Shown: positions 24,900 to 37,310, numbered from the stretch's first letter. The stretch is DNA of 64,000 nt from Escallonia rubra (GCA_033065855.1 JAVXUO010002860.1:492631-556630); one strand, 5' to 3'. Notes: generated by a model not told the origin, from the letters alone. A program made the numbers and translations.

Positions 24900-25255
24900 A
24901 CATACCCTCTGTTCCACATAATTTGATTAATTTTTTTTTCACGTAGATTAAGAATTTAAGTGATATATTATGTATTTCTCATTCAACCCGTTAGAGAGAG
25001 GAGGGAAAAAAGTGGGCTAGGAAATAGAGAAAATAGGTTAGTGGAATGTTAAATGTAGAGAGAAATGAATAAAAAAGTGGGTCAGGAAAGAGAAAATGAA
25101 TTTATGGAGATTTAATTGTGAAGAGAGAAATATAATAAAAAAAAAGTGTTAAAATGATAAATATGTAAAAATACTTACAAATTTTTTTTTAATTTAAAAA
25201 TGAGTAATTTTTGTGAAACGGTTCTAAAAAAAAAAGTTAATCAAATTACGTACAT
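24900..25255. mobile_element. Stowaway-like MITE, degenerate
   Basis: The left end contains ctctgttccacataatttga and the right end, reverse-complemented, contains gtacgtaatttgattaac. T-rich and A-rich blocks lie inside these ends. This resembles the CTCCNTNYGTCCCA-type ends of plant Stowaway elements in decayed form. There is no coding capacity, and the ends are approximate. Confidence 0.4.
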
Positions 25256-26150
25256 TGATTAAGACGTATAACTTTCCTTAATGATGAAAGATCAAGAGTT
25301 GTCTCCTTCAATCTAGTCTAGCTCTCAAATGCAACTTGTTATTTGTTAATTTAGAGTCAAGCCAAACTTGTTATTTTTGGATGTCTTTTCAAAAATAGTT
25401 TCTTTTATTGACTTGTACCTGCCTCTGCCCCTAGAAAAGGAATATAAACATTTCTATATTACTAGATTTAATATTGCCAACGGACTTCCTCCTTTACAAC
25501 ATGAGCATGATCATTCATTGTTTATTAATGTGTCTAAAGAAAATCAGCTCCAATTACCAATCTATTTCAATTTACCACAATTTTTAAAAGGTTTATTCAT
25601 AGCATTTGCAATGTCACTATATGTACATATACACGTACATAGGTATAAAAAGAATTACATAATTATTTATAGGACCGTGATAACAATTATGTGTTGACAA
25701 TTGCTCTCGCCGTCAATCCATCGCAATTGGTCGGGCCAGATCTAAGGTTCATTTAGGTTTTCTTGCAGTGAGATTAAGGAGATTTCGACCAAAATCTGGC
25801 CCGTTCATCCGCGATGGATGGACGACCAGATCACGCTAGCAAGAGTGCTCAACTACCACCAATGACATGTCTCATCACCATATTAACAACCACCACCCGC
25901 CACCACAATACAACCGCCATCATATCTACAACCACCACTCCACCACCACCACAACCACAACCATCATTTGCTGAGCCAACTACAACGCAAAGTCACCAGC
26001 ACCGTTGTCAGGTGGTCACTAGCAACGGCACCAGATAGTCACCTAGAGGCGACAATGGGTTCGATCTTTAGCTATATATTGGTCACAACATATTAGTGTT
26101 TTAGGTTTTGGAGCCTTGATTCAAAAGTCAAACTATAATTATAGGCACCC
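25256..26150. other. Intergenic DNA left of the tandem array
   Basis: No supported gene. An (ACC/CCA)-rich stretch at about 25,880-25,975 gives a Thr/Pro/His-rich open frame that looks like low-complexity sequence. The array homology begins abruptly at 26,151. Confidence 0.6.
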
Positions 26151-26555
26151 ATTCACGATCCATTTAAACCCGTGGTTTTTGGGTTCTACCCGTTTACACT
26201 CGTTTATTTACTTGCATTGGTGAATTTAAGTTGTTTTTAAGTGGGCAAATCTGAACGAATATTTGAAGTTATGTTGTTATTGCCTCTCCTAGCATACCTA
26301 GTTTGACCGCAAAAGTGACTACTCCCAAAACACTCCGGTGTATAAATTCTGCAAATGATTTGTGAATTAGTACTAACATCTAACCCGCAGTTAATTGCAA
26401 AGGCTATTTCCAACTTTCGTACTTTCATATACAACTACTTATTACCAAAAAAAAACAATGAAAGATTACACCAAATACATGGTTACATTTACACAAATCT
26501 CAAGCAAAAAAATTGGGGCTTTCCCCCTCTTCATCTTTGTTATCATCTTGGAACT

Positions 26556-29500
26556 CTATTCATCTTTGTTATCATCTTCCTCATAGTTGAAAGGTAAAGG
26601 TCTCTTGAAGGCGCGATACTTCCCAACGTTGTTCAGATGTTCATTCTCCAACCTAATCAAACAAAGGTAAGTAATTTTTCGTTGGTAACGAGAGACAGCT
26701 GCTACGTGACATCATTGGAGACTAATCAATTTTCCACATAAACCAAGAAGTTACCTGAAGAAATTCCATATGCCACGACGAATGATCTCTAGGCAAGCTA
26801 CAAGTGCAACCAAGCTTTCCCCAGGTAAGAAAGAAACCTCGAAATTCAACACGGTCTGCAGCCATGCAAATCTCAACAAGACATTCAAGACCTGCCACAT
26901 TCCATGAACGATGTCAGCATTTAGGAGGAGAAAAGTTCAAACTACACAGGCCTTAGTATCTAAATTCAATACTTTAGCGCTATGTTAAAGGTTTTGGAAG
27001 TGAAAATTCCTTTCTGGTTGCTCACCATGGCTACGAAATATATACTCGTGTGCGGGACGAGAAGCTTGTCTCGTAGAAACCGATTCTTAGACTTGCGTTG
27101 AAGAAGCCCCCAGTCCATAACAAGGTCCCAATATGTACAAAAGATAGCTGCAACAACTGAGGCAACCCCTGCTATGATCTTCCAATGATATCCCTTGTTC
27201 AAAGAATAAGCTGTCCTGGTACTGATCGCTACAATCGTTGAGAAATATTTCAATCCGTTCACTCCCTGCATTACATCTTTTTCTTCCACCAAGCGTCTGA
27301 GGCACTGCAAAAGTGAAGATACAAGGTACGTATAATGACGAACTGATGTGTTTTCAGGCGACTTTCTAGGTCAAATCACAAGGTACGTATAATGACGAAC
27401 TGCTGTGTTTTCGGCGACTTTCTAGGTCAAATGCAGCAAGTAGACACTGGAAACGAAGCATTTGTAAACCCTGAGCATTATCCTTTAAAATAGTGATCAA
27501 GTTACTCCTTAATTAGGCATTGCTTGGTTAAGTTATCTAAGAAGCAGATCAAATGGCAGACGTACCTGTAGAAGACGGTACCAATATGGAACCGAAGCTA
27601 CAATGAAGTAGAAAGTGTTGTACGCGTCATTTGTCTTGCAACTATTTTGCCTCTTCTTGTAGTCTTCCCAGCCATAGTAACAGATATAAAACTCCAAACT
27701 TCTAAAAGCTTGAACCTGATACGTACAAAGTTCAACCATTAGTGTCTACAATAGGCAATAGCAAAGGGAGATTGAAAAAGAAAGAAGAAGAAGAAACGCT
27801 TATGCGAAAGTGGTATATCTAGCGATAATATCATCCCCACCTGGCTAGTCAGTTGGTCAGCCAAGAAAAAATCTGGAAGTAGGACCTGCAGAAGAAAGAC
27901 ATTTTCGAAGATGAGTAAACAATGAGTCTTGTAATATCAGTTACGATACGCTTTTGCTTTGCAAGCCAGCCACCGATTTTCGTTCTTAATTTTACATTGT
28001 AGAGGGGAGCACAGATACAATGAAATACACATTTGAGGAAAAAGAAACGGCTTGAGCGATAAATGATGTTGAATGGGCATAACAGTATGACCGTCACAAG
28101 CTGCAGAGAAAGAAAGGAATCAGTGTCCTGATAAAAAAGTTGTTTCTCAAATGATGTGCAGACTTGAAATCTTTGGATATGGAATCCTTCGGCTGTGAAT
28201 TTGGATGCTAAAAGGAGGTGGGTATGAGCTAGATTATATTTCTTACCCCTACTAATCCGAGAGGAAGCAGCTCGGTGATTGCTTTGTAATCGCCTGTCTT
28301 TGGGTCCATCTCCATGTCAAGGTTCAAGAGGATACTGCCTAGCGCTAGCACCGACAGGCCAAAACTAAGGAGAAGAACTTCCCGATACCGCAGCTCGGTT
28401 CCATGCTTAAAACCAAATATGAACGTGTAATTCACTCGGTACCGCCTCCAGAAGTATATATTTGCAGCATACATCATCATGTGTAAAACAACGAATCCAA
28501 ATAAGCTGCATTGGAAATTTGGAATGACATTTTAGAAATTTCGGTTCCAAATAGAAAGCAAACAAAAATTCAAACTCTCATTTTTGTGTCAAGGTCTAAT
28601 GGCAAAGACTAAGACAGTGTTCATGTAGATTGTTTAAGTTGGTTCAATAGTTACCTATAAAGGGGAAACATGGTTTCCATGTACAATGTTCTTTCTTCTT
28701 CTTTTTCTAGAATATTGCGGGCGCGCATAATCAAAATTAGGGCCAGTGTCAGAGCAACTGAGCAGCCAGCAAAGAATCCTGCAATTTGTGGGATAAATAG
28801 ATTTCAGGCAGAGTTAACCAATTAAACGCCATTATAGGCAGTCGAAAACAAAGCATAACAAAAGATTTCTCAGCCTCCAAAATTACTTCCGCGAAATAGC
28901 TTTGTGACAAAAAAGTTTCCATTATACGTAATATTTGGCCGCTAAAAGTTCTAAGTCCTCCTTTACAATTACTTTACAGGAAATCTGGATGATATATTGA
29001 TTAGTCCTTACCCAAAGAGACTGTTACTGCATGGCTTTCTTTCTTTGCTTTTGGCCTTAAGAAGCGCATGCCCTTACTGCGATTCGAGTTAGTAAAATGC
29101 TTGATGAATGTAGCCTCAACCCTCTCCATAAGCTTGCCAACCTGAAAATTATTCATCAAAACAGGATTAATATCGTGTAAGAAATCTCCATAGGAATTGA
29201 TATTTTCTTAGCCTTATGGCTCAGCAAAAATATTACCTATGTTTAGCTTGTATTTTAACATCAAAATGCTCATATCAGTCATATTAACAGAGTACAACAC
29301 TAATATTGCATAGGCTAATAGTACTTTTTCTTAGAGCTGTTATCGACATTTTCAAATGAAAACGGGCGCAAACTTGCGTCACGAGGCTCACCTCATCAGA
29401 GCTGCCAAGATAGGAGTTGTCGACCATTTTCAAGTAAGGTTTTGAGGTACTTCTTGAAGATATCTGCAACAATTGAACAAGAACATTAGTAAGATAATTT

Positions 29501-30055
29501 GACATTAACTAAGTGTATAAACATCATACACTTTATAGAGGATTATACACATAAATAATCTAAATGAATTACCTTATCGTATTTCTTCATAATCTTCGAA
29601 AATGCCAAAATATTCAAGAAGCTGTTCCATATAAATGGCGAAAAGGTAAGTACAGATTTGACCGAAAGCTGTCCCAAAATGAAAGTCAATATCTTACCTG
29701 TAGCTCTTAAGAAGCCGAAGCTTGTGATAAAATTCGATGAAAGCGATCTTAAGTTGTTCTTGTATTTTGTTGAGGTTCTCTCTGTTGAACTTCAACTCTG
29801 TCTGATTAGGCACTTGGAGGAAGCCTTTGATGGTCGAACGAGGAGTCTCAACCGTGTTGTTCATTGTCACACGGCTAAGTATCTCCATTGGAGCTGGTCT
29901 ACTTCCGCTGATGCTCTTTGGCTTGTGTCGTCGACTATTATGGAGTACTATTGGTTCCTCCTCTTTTCTATGTTTATTACTGTCATCACTTGATTCATCT
30001 GATTGCCCATCTCTACCTGAGCCGTCTTCTTCTATTTTATCCAGAGGAACTCTTC
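26556..30055 (-). pseudogene. PHO1-like SPX-EXS transporter, copy A, exon 1 deleted
   Basis: Exons equivalent to 2-13 of copy B are all present: 30055-29698, 29621-29573, 29463-29392, 29141-29012, 28778-28655, 28505-28247, 28100-27996, 27885-27841, 27715-27566, 27304-27026, 26891-26755 and 26652-26556. All stay open and in phase, and the final exon has an in-frame 3-base loss. Exon 1, with the start codon, the first 193 residues and the promoter, is missing because of a deletion whose scar is at about 31,200. The exon 8 donor is weakened (AAT/GT in place of AAG/GT), and the intron before exon 11 has a 57-bp tandem duplication (27321-27432). With no N-terminal SPX helices, an ordinary PHO1 protein cannot be made. 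The open remaining exons imply recent loss, or use of another start. Confidence 0.85.
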
Positions 30056-31142
30056 CTGCACATATTAGTATTGGACATCAATTTATTGGTGTTGTACCAC
30101 AACATGTTTGGGTCACGATTGCATATTTTTTAAGCAGTTTCACTAGAAGTTTAGCTATTAGCTAGCGCACTTCAAGCTGATTTATACCGTGTTTAACTCA
30201 TAGCAAAGTTGGCAGTGAACCTAGGGCCCCGTCTACGTGAGCGAGCATCGTAAATCTTTTTCCGTGATATCAGTCGTGCAACTAGTATAAGTAACCAAAC
30301 TTCTACCGTGTTCAACTCATAGCAAAGATGGCTCCAGATGCTTTGCAACTAAGTCTACCGTATCCTGCTTTTATATACCTCATCTGTTTTCAAAAGTCCA
30401 TTAGCATTTACGTGTTTTCATTTCAGGTGTAAAAAGCACGGAGCGCAAATTTCGAGCTCATTGTATAGTTTGTTACATTTTAAGCAGACCCTTTAGATAT
30501 TTTGATGGAGAGAAAATTTGGCTGCTACCCCGGTTGGAAGAATCTTCCTCTTACTCCCTGTATAGCGACAATAAATCGTCTCTAAATATTTTTAATGACT
30601 TTTATTTAATGACTCTAAAAAGTGCTGTTAATAATTGTCATTGAAAGTATTAGAAAAAAAATTACGAAATATTTAACGATTATTAATTGTTACTACACAC
30701 GGGAAGATCGGAGAAAGATTCCTGCTGCAATCTGAATAGGAATGTTGTGATGACAACAAAGAACACACCAACGCAACTTGTTGCATCTGTAATTAGTAAG
30801 ACCTCGGTGAATTCCTAGACCCAAGGGATGCAACTTGGTGAACCAGTTGCTAAATCGGCCACGTCTGAGTAAGTTAATGAAGATGTAAGATGTGTGACCA
30901 GACCCCAATAAATGCATACCTTTCCATTTTTGACCACTGACACCAAAAGTTGTGTCATTCATGCATCCTTTATTGGACTTGAAAGCTTAGCCTGGTGTGC
31001 CACAAGGTTTAATCTGGTAGTAGTGAAGAAGTGAAAAAAGGATTTGGATATATATATTTCCTGTTCAAGGAATTACATAATGGCTGTGTATCCCATGTTT
31101 TAGTATCCTCAATTAGTGATTTGGTATCGTTAAAATGGAGAG

Positions 31143-31222
31143 ATATATATATATAGTTCATTTTGAAGAGCAATGCTACTAGAAATATGTTTAGGGTCCT
31201 ATATATATATATATAGTTCATT
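31143..31222. other. Deletion scar replacing PHO1 exon 1 in unit A
   Basis: B and C have about 970 bases (B: about 43,591-44,560) between agaaatat-ttta-gtcct and atgaaaggaaggtgggggct. In A these flanks are separated only by a second copy of atatatagttcatttt (ends at 31222), whose first copy ends at 31164. The extra copy looks templated from about 40 bases away. The break lies about a dozen bases into intron 1, next to the AT/GA microsatellite of B and C. Confidence 0.8.
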
Positions 31223-31784
31223 TTTTAATGAAAGGAAGGTGGGGGCTCGGGTGACGAAGTCAATTTTGAGACCATTCGACGGTTACCATGTGATAGGAGC
31301 CATTCTTTTAATGAAAGGAAGGCCGGCTTGGAACTTTTCTCTTAACACAGACGGAAAGGAACTCTATTTTGCCTTGATGCTGTGGTGGGTGTGAAGTTAT
31401 GGTAGCATTGATTCAGTCTGTCATTTTTGCTTCCATACCCAAAACCTTGCTTGAGAACATGATACGTGGTCAACTGACACTGCATTAATGGTCTAGAAGC
31501 GTCATATTTGGAAAAAGACTGGTTGTTACCCACGGTTTAAAAGAATATTTCTCATGCTCTCTCCATATAGCAATAATTAATGGTCGTAAAATATTTTTAG
31601 TGACTTTTATTTAATTACGCTAAAAAAAACACTGTTAAGAATTGTCGCTTAAAGTGTAAACAGAAAAGTCACTAAAAATATTTAACAACTACTAGTTGTC
31701 ATTTAAAGGAAAATTTCTACGGATTGGACAGCAGCCGAAAACATTGGTTATATTTGTTCTTGGATGTGTTATAAGGTACAAATG

Positions 31785-31844
31785 ATGCTCTAAAAGGATA
31801 CACAAAGTAATGGCAGCCATATTAATGCTCTAAAAGGATACACA
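31785..31844. other. Second deletion scar in unit A with duplicated filler
   Basis: atgctctaaaaggatacaca occurs at 31785-31804 and 31825-31844, at the point where A lacks the segment equal to B 45,063-47,712. Neither copy is seen at the matching flanks in B or C. The right flank enters the middle of a copia-like gag remnant that B and C carry at greater length, so A lost DNA rather than B and C gaining it. Confidence 0.7.
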
Positions 31845-31858
31845 TTTCCGCCCCTGGG

Positions 31859-31960
31859 TGATGTTTGGATCTCCCTTGAGCCTCATTTTCTTGACCAGTC
31901 AAGAACTCCAATTGAAACTGCAGTTGCAATCTTTTAAGAAAGGTACACGGTCAATGGCAC
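31859..31960 (+). pseudogene. Copia-like gag fragment, unit A
   Basis: The short stretch encoding DVWISLEPHFLDQSRTPIE matches the longer gag remnants of units B and C. It is cut on its 5' side by the second deletion. Confidence 0.45.
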
Positions 31961-32210
31961 TTATCTTGAAAACAATCATGATGCATGGAGGAAAAAAAAT
32001 TAGAAGATATCGTCTACTTTCACGCACTAATATACTACTTGTTAACACTATATTTGTCTCTAATAAATGTTTTGACGTTAATGTACTCTTTAGCGACAAA
32101 CAAACGTGTGAAAAACATCATGGACGCGGAAATAGACGTTACCAAACTGAAAATTTCAATTTGTTCTCGTATCCTGTTATGATAAACTTTAACATTCAAG
32201 GATGTCCTGT

Positions 32211-33657
32211 TAGTATTGGCAAAAGTTTCAAAGTCAAAGGAAAAAACCCCTCTCTCTCTCCACTCGACTCTTCACCGCCGACGGTTATTCGGCGAGTGGT
32301 GGCTTGTACATATGTAATAGCGGCTTGGCGTCTGTAATTTCCCTTTAATCGAGTCTTTTGGTGCTCTTCACGGCCTTGGGGAGTTGTGGTTGGCTGTTGC
32401 GCCTGGAATTGCGGTCTGCGTTTGGGTGGCATGGGCTGGGGCTGTGGTTCGGACTGGTGCTAGGGTTGCTGGTGGTAGGTGGTGGTTGCGTTTTGGTTGC
32501 CTCGTCTCCTATTTGGGTTTCGGTCGTGGCTGGGTTGGGCTTGCCTCCTGGTTTGGGGTCGAATTTCGTGGTGGTTCACAGTGGGTTAGGCACGGGGTGC
32601 TGTGGGTGTCGTGGGTCGAGGTGGTAGTCGATAGGGTGACCGAGGGAGGTTTTCTTCCTGCTCGGGGTCCCTCTTCTTTCTTCCCTTTCCCTTCCCAAGT
32701 ACGTCCCCCTCCCCCCTCTCTCGGTTCCTTGTGGGTTGGATGGTATTGGATGGTAGCTCTGTGTGACGCCGGCGTGGGGAGTGGTAGGTTGGAATTGGTG
32801 GTCTGTGGGGGTAGATGGTCGTAGGTGGGGTTGTGGGTTGAGGTGTGGTAATTGGCGGCGAGGGTGGTCGGCAATGGCTATAGTGGTTCTTGGCAACCGG
32901 TGGTGGGGTTCGTTGTGGCTGACGGAGGAACGGTGGCCAGCGATGGCGCCGGTACCAGGCTTGGCGGTGGGTCACGTGGTGCGGTTTGAGGTGGCGTGCG
33001 AGCGTGGGGCTCGATGGGCACTTGGTGTGCATGGTTGACAGGTGTAGCATGGGCACCTGGCGCTCGTTGACTTGTTATGTTCTGGGCTTATCCTTTGGAT
33101 TTTGTTTTTTTGTAGGTTCTTGTCTTTTCTCTAGTCATGGGCATACTTTCGGGACAGGGTGGTTGTCCTAGAGGTGTCAAAAGGGCCGGGCGGCCCGCGG
33201 GCTGGCCCGACCCGGCCCGGTTCTGGCCCGGGCTGGCCCGGCCCCGTCCATGAACAGTAGCGGCCCTGCACAAGCGGGCTTGGGGCCTGGGCCTGGACCA
33301 GGCCTTCAGATTCTGCGAAAAAGCCCGGCCCGGCCCGGCCCGAAAATGGCCCGGGTTTGGCCCGGCCCGGTTTTGGCCCGGGCTTGGCCCGGTTCTGCGG
33401 CCCGGTTGTTGTGCGTGAATCCTTGGCATCATGCTTCATGTTTGGGTGTGTCCCACGTTTGAAAAGGTTCTGTCAACTTGCCATTAACATTTCTTGCGTT
33501 TTCATTTTGGTTTGTCCTGTTCTTTTTTGTTGAGCCCAAAATGACTTTGAGTCATCTGACTTTCTTGTGTTCATGACTCATGTAGGTGTTGGATCTTGGC
33601 TTCTCATTTCTCACGAGAGCCACCAACCCTTCTTTATTTATTTGTGTGCCTATCTGC

Positions 33658-33693
<36 letters not shown>

Positions 33694-34816
33694 CTCATAC
33701 TGAAATTCTTCTTGCTATTTATACCCAAAGCTGTAAATCTTGTTCCTGACCAATTCCGAGATTTTCTGGTGACTTGCTATTTTCATGTTTACTTCAAAAT
33801 GGGTTCATAAGATGAGTGGATAAGACATCCAATTTTTTTTAGTTTCTTGGGTTGGAGTCCATTTAGGATTCAACCACCTACATTGCCATTCTTTGACTAC
33901 ACCATTTTCCACACAACCCCATATTTCAAGATTTCAACCTCTTTCAGCAGCAAAAGCTTAAGAACCCAAATTCTACTCAAGAATAAGCCACTGCCGGTTC
34001 AAGTCGTGTACCGGTATCTAGCTAACCATATGTTATTACCATCTTTGAATGTTTGCCTTTTTGGTCCCCTGTTTAAACAGTTTCTCTGTTTGGAAATAAT
34101 CTCACAATGTATATGGCAATATTTCCTTTTGGACTCAACTTTTGGGATTAAGGTATCGATATCTAAGAACGAACAAATAAAAGCATGTAGTCACCAATTC
34201 TTGGGATTAAGGTATCGATATTTAAAAGGAAATACTCATGTAGTCACCAATTCTTTTTTCCCAATTCAAGATAAATTCATGAGGAAGTGGTATCTCTAAT
34301 AAAACAACATTATGAGTAAAGAGGGATAATTATAGCCAATTAAAGAAAGAAATTACACACAAAAAAAAATTGGGCCCGACCCTAAATATTGGGCCTAGGG
34401 CCAGGGCTTGGACTGGGCCTAGCATTTCTCCCCAGTCGGCCCAGCCCAGATTGGCAGCCACTTGGCCCGGCCCTGTTTCAAGCCCGATGGGCCCGGGCCG
34501 GGCGGCCCAAGCCCGGCCCGTTTGACACCTCTAGGTTGTCCCTTGTGTCTAGTTAGTGTCTTAATTTGGATAAAAGTGTACTTATCTTTTATGCAGGTAG
34601 TCTTCGGTGGAGGTTCCTTGGCGATAAAGTCGTTCTTGTTTTAGCCGCTCTAGGATATTCAAGGACATCTGGCTATGTGCCGATCTTTGTCTGTGGTTAC
34701 ATTGCAGAGAAGCGGTCACCTGTTATTTTCTTTTATTGTATTCTATCTTGTACTACTTGCTTATTAATGATATGATTGGTAGGATTTTTACCTATAGTCA
34801 AAACAAAACAAAAAAA
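32211..34816 (+). mobile_element. Retroposon-like insertion private to unit A
   Basis: Units B and C read straight through aacgatgtcctgtataatga. In A this site is split by 2.6 kb, flanked by gatgtcctgt (32201-32210) and gatgtcatgt (34817-34826), a near-perfect 10-bp duplication. The right end is A-rich (caaaacaaaacaaaaaaa), as in a poly(A)-retrotransposed sequence on the plus strand. The left part is GC- and G/T-rich with no recognisable reverse transcriptase. The right part before the A tail reads like a LINE or transcript 3' end. It could be an internally deleted LINE or a retroposed transcript. It was later interrupted by an hAT element. Confidence 0.65.
33169..34533. mobile_element. hAT-type element nested in the retroposon
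   Basis: The ends are tagaggtgtcaaaagggccg and, reverse-complemented from the right, tagaggtgtcaaacgggccg. A perfect 8-bp target duplication, ggttgtcc, lies at 33161-33168 and 34534-34541. The 8-bp duplication and the AGxGGTGtc-type terminus fit the hAT superfamily. Both subterminal regions (about 33,185-33,410 and 34,375-34,520) are packed with ggcccgg/ccgggcc motifs, likely transposase-binding repeats. The 1.36-kb interior is AT-rich, has a (TC)n tract at about 33,663-33,690 and no transposase, so it is non-autonomous. Confidence 0.88.
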
Positions 34817-34826
34817 GATGTCATGT

Positions 34827-36780
34827 ATAATGAGCAAAAGTACAAAAGTGAGAGCATGACACGAAAGTTTGATACCTGCCAAAAAAATAAGTAACTAAAA
34901 AGTTTGATCCGTGTTGTCGTTTGACTATTGATAGTATACTTGTGATGGAAATCAATTGGTACTAATTATTTTCCCAAATGTTGGGTGCATATATCGATCT
35001 CATTTTCTCCCTTGCCTCGGTCTCTAATCTAATCTAATAAATTTGTTGTGTGGTCTAAGGTACAATATCCGTTATTGTACCCGAGCTATAACCCCGTGCA
35101 AATGCACGTGTGAATGAGTAAAAGTAAATGTCTTTTTTGTAAGGAAAATCTAAGTTTTGCTAACCAAGTTGGATTTAATTTAATTTTATGTAGAGTATTA
35201 ATGGGCAACCTTAACAAAGTTATATCCCATATTGAGCCAAGTATTTTAAAATCAATGGCATACTCTGCTTTTAAACTGTGAACCAGATGGTGCCACCTTA
35301 TTTAGAACTTTAAAATTAAGATAAAAACTTGGAAAGAGTACCAATATTATTTTTTGCCTTTGTATGTATGGATTTCTTTGGCAACAGTATTTTTCAGTCA
35401 TAATGGTTCGTGGATAGAAAATGGCAAGATTTTTTTTTTATATATATAATCACGCAAGGAAAAAGGAGGAGCCAAACTATCCAATTCAAACTTAATGAAC
35501 AATAAATTCGACTTTGTTTGGGTACGTCTATTTTTACGTCGCTAAAAGAGTAATTTTCTCGCTTTCTTGTATTATGTTAACAACAAGTGGATGCTAACAA
35601 AGATTTTCTAATTAATTTCTCGATCCTTTAGTACTCAGTTCTAGCAAGGTGTGAATGTCATCTCATTGTTGCGGGATCTAACTGAAAAAAAGTTTTGCGT
35701 TATTTATTAGTACTAGAGTGACTTGCTTCGCTCCTTGTTCAGCCATGGGATAAAGTTTCATCACACTAGTGTTGAAACTATACATTGCATCGACAAAAAT
35801 CATATTCCGTACTCTATATGCTTTGGGAGTAAAGCTTGCTTTCATTCAATCTATTACCAAAGACAAAAGGAGAAAAAGAACACCAATTTATAAGTGGTAT
35901 AAACAATAAACCTGAGTGATAATCAGCCATAAACTTATTAATAAAAAGATAACTTCAAAATGGAGTAGCAAGTATCATTTTCCTTGGGGCATGCTAGGCC
36001 AGGGTCAGTTTGAGGCTAAAAATTGATTGTGGTCAAAAGGCAAATTATTGTTATTGCTTGAACATAGAAAATTGCTTTGGAGATGGTCAAGCACAAAAGT
36101 ATTTGTTATATAATTAATTAAAAGTGCGTCAAGGAATTGCTTTTGGATTTCAAAAGTTCTTTTAATACTCAAATTTAGCTAAAGGAGCGGAGGAATTTGT
36201 TGTGTTTTAAAAAAACTTGTCATTTGTTCAGAAACTATTCTATGTAACACATCAAAACATGGCCCCATAGAAAAATGGGTGGAATGAATTCCTAACAAAC
36301 CGGTGAACGTAAATTGGATTTTAGCAAGATACTAATACTTTTTTATTTCTTTTGGTTTTAAGGTACAACTTGTTGACTTTAAGAGTCTAATACTAATACT
36401 TTGACGTTAATTGGTTTAGCAAGATACTAATACTTTGACGATTCCAATATTATTGCTCTTAATATTAATCTAACAATGTTATTAAGAATAATTTCATGAC
36501 TTATCGTAGCATGGAAGATTATCTGATTAAAGACCTTGGTTTTTGAGGACTTGGACTTGGGCTTAGTATAGGTTTCTTCGGTTGTAACTAATCAAATCTA
36601 AATTTTCTTAAAGATCTTCTAGAAAACCAAAAAAGATCAAACAAAGAAAGTATTTTGAAGGTTTTTCATTCGAAGGAAAAAGCTTTCTTTCGACTGAATT
36701 CTTCAGTCGTAAAATGTTCATTTCTCATTTATCTTTCATTCGACCGAAAATAATTTTTCATTTGACTAAATCTTTCAGTC
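34827..36780. other. AT-rich spacer of unit A
   Basis: Sequence shared with B (48,062-50,030) and C (61,331-63,260). No coding exon was recognised on either strand. Confidence 0.6.
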
Positions 36781-36784
36781 TTTG

Positions 36785-36935
36785 CTTATCTAGTTTTAAA
36801 ATCGTTTTCATTCAAAGCAAACACTTTTCATTCGAAGCACAAGTTTTCATCCGAAGCAAAAGTTTTTCAATCGAAGCAAAAGTTTTCAGTCGAAGCAGAA
36901 GTTTTCATTCGAAGCAAATCGGTTTCATTCGACTG
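36785..36935. repeat. Degenerate 19-21-bp tandem repeats, unit A
   Basis: About seven imperfect copies of a unit like aagttttcattcgaagcaaa occur in a row. The same array is present in units B (about 50,030-50,155) and C (about 63,262-63,388). The open frame across it (Phe/Ser/Lys-rich) is a by-product of the repeat. Confidence 0.8.
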
Positions 36936-37079
36936 AATCTTTCAATAGTTTCAAAATATCTCTACTCTTCCAATTGATTCGAATGAATCTTAGATTTATT
37001 CGACCGAATTCTTCAAAGATGTTTTCACAACCATTTCCTTCCACTGGTTTTATTCATCCATTCGGATGAAACTCTATGT

Positions 37080-37300
37080 TATCCATTTAACTACTTTTCA
37101 ACGATCATATTCCTTCGTAGTATAAAAGCGACTCTTAGAGAATTTACTACTCACTTTTCTGATCTCTGAAAATTCTCTCTTACTCTTCTAAAAAAGACTC
37201 TCTCATCTTATTCCTACATATCTATACTATTCTTTGAGCGACTTCCTCTTTGAGAAATTGAATAGCAAGATTCTTGATTCATTTCTTTAAGGTTTCAGAT
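37080..37300 (+). promoter_or_regulatory. TATA-bearing, LTR-like segment, unit A
   Basis: A tagtataaaagcgac box is followed by pyrimidine-rich sequence with many CTCT tracts, much like the U3/R part of a plant LTR or a promoter. I could not place LTR ends, a primer-binding site or a polypurine tract, so it is only a suggestion. B and C carry the same segment (about 50,345 and 63,575). Confidence 0.3.
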
Positions 37301-37310
37301 CTTCCCACAT

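Noticed and set aside
29658-29993. Plus-strand open frames of 111-142 codons in PHO1 exon 2 (also 41,395 and 54,622)
   Set aside because: They are antisense shadows of the SPX-coding exon.
32384-33056. Several long GC-rich open frames on both strands (Gly/Val/Trp-rich and Pro/His-rich)
   Set aside because: They overlap on opposite strands, have low-complexity composition and lie inside a retroposon-like insertion.
33088-33462. Gly/Pro/Arg-rich open frames on both strands
   Set aside because: They come from the ggcccgg subterminal repeats of the hAT element.
36785-36935. Evenly spaced short repeats resembling a CRISPR array
   Set aside because: The units are contiguous and degenerate with no unique spacers, and the genome is a plant nuclear one.
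36714-36977. Open frame of 87 codons rich in Phe, Ser and Lys, repeated at 49,941 and 63,173
   Set aside because: It is a translation of the 19-21-bp tandem repeat; there is no family match and its conservation simply follows the unit duplication.
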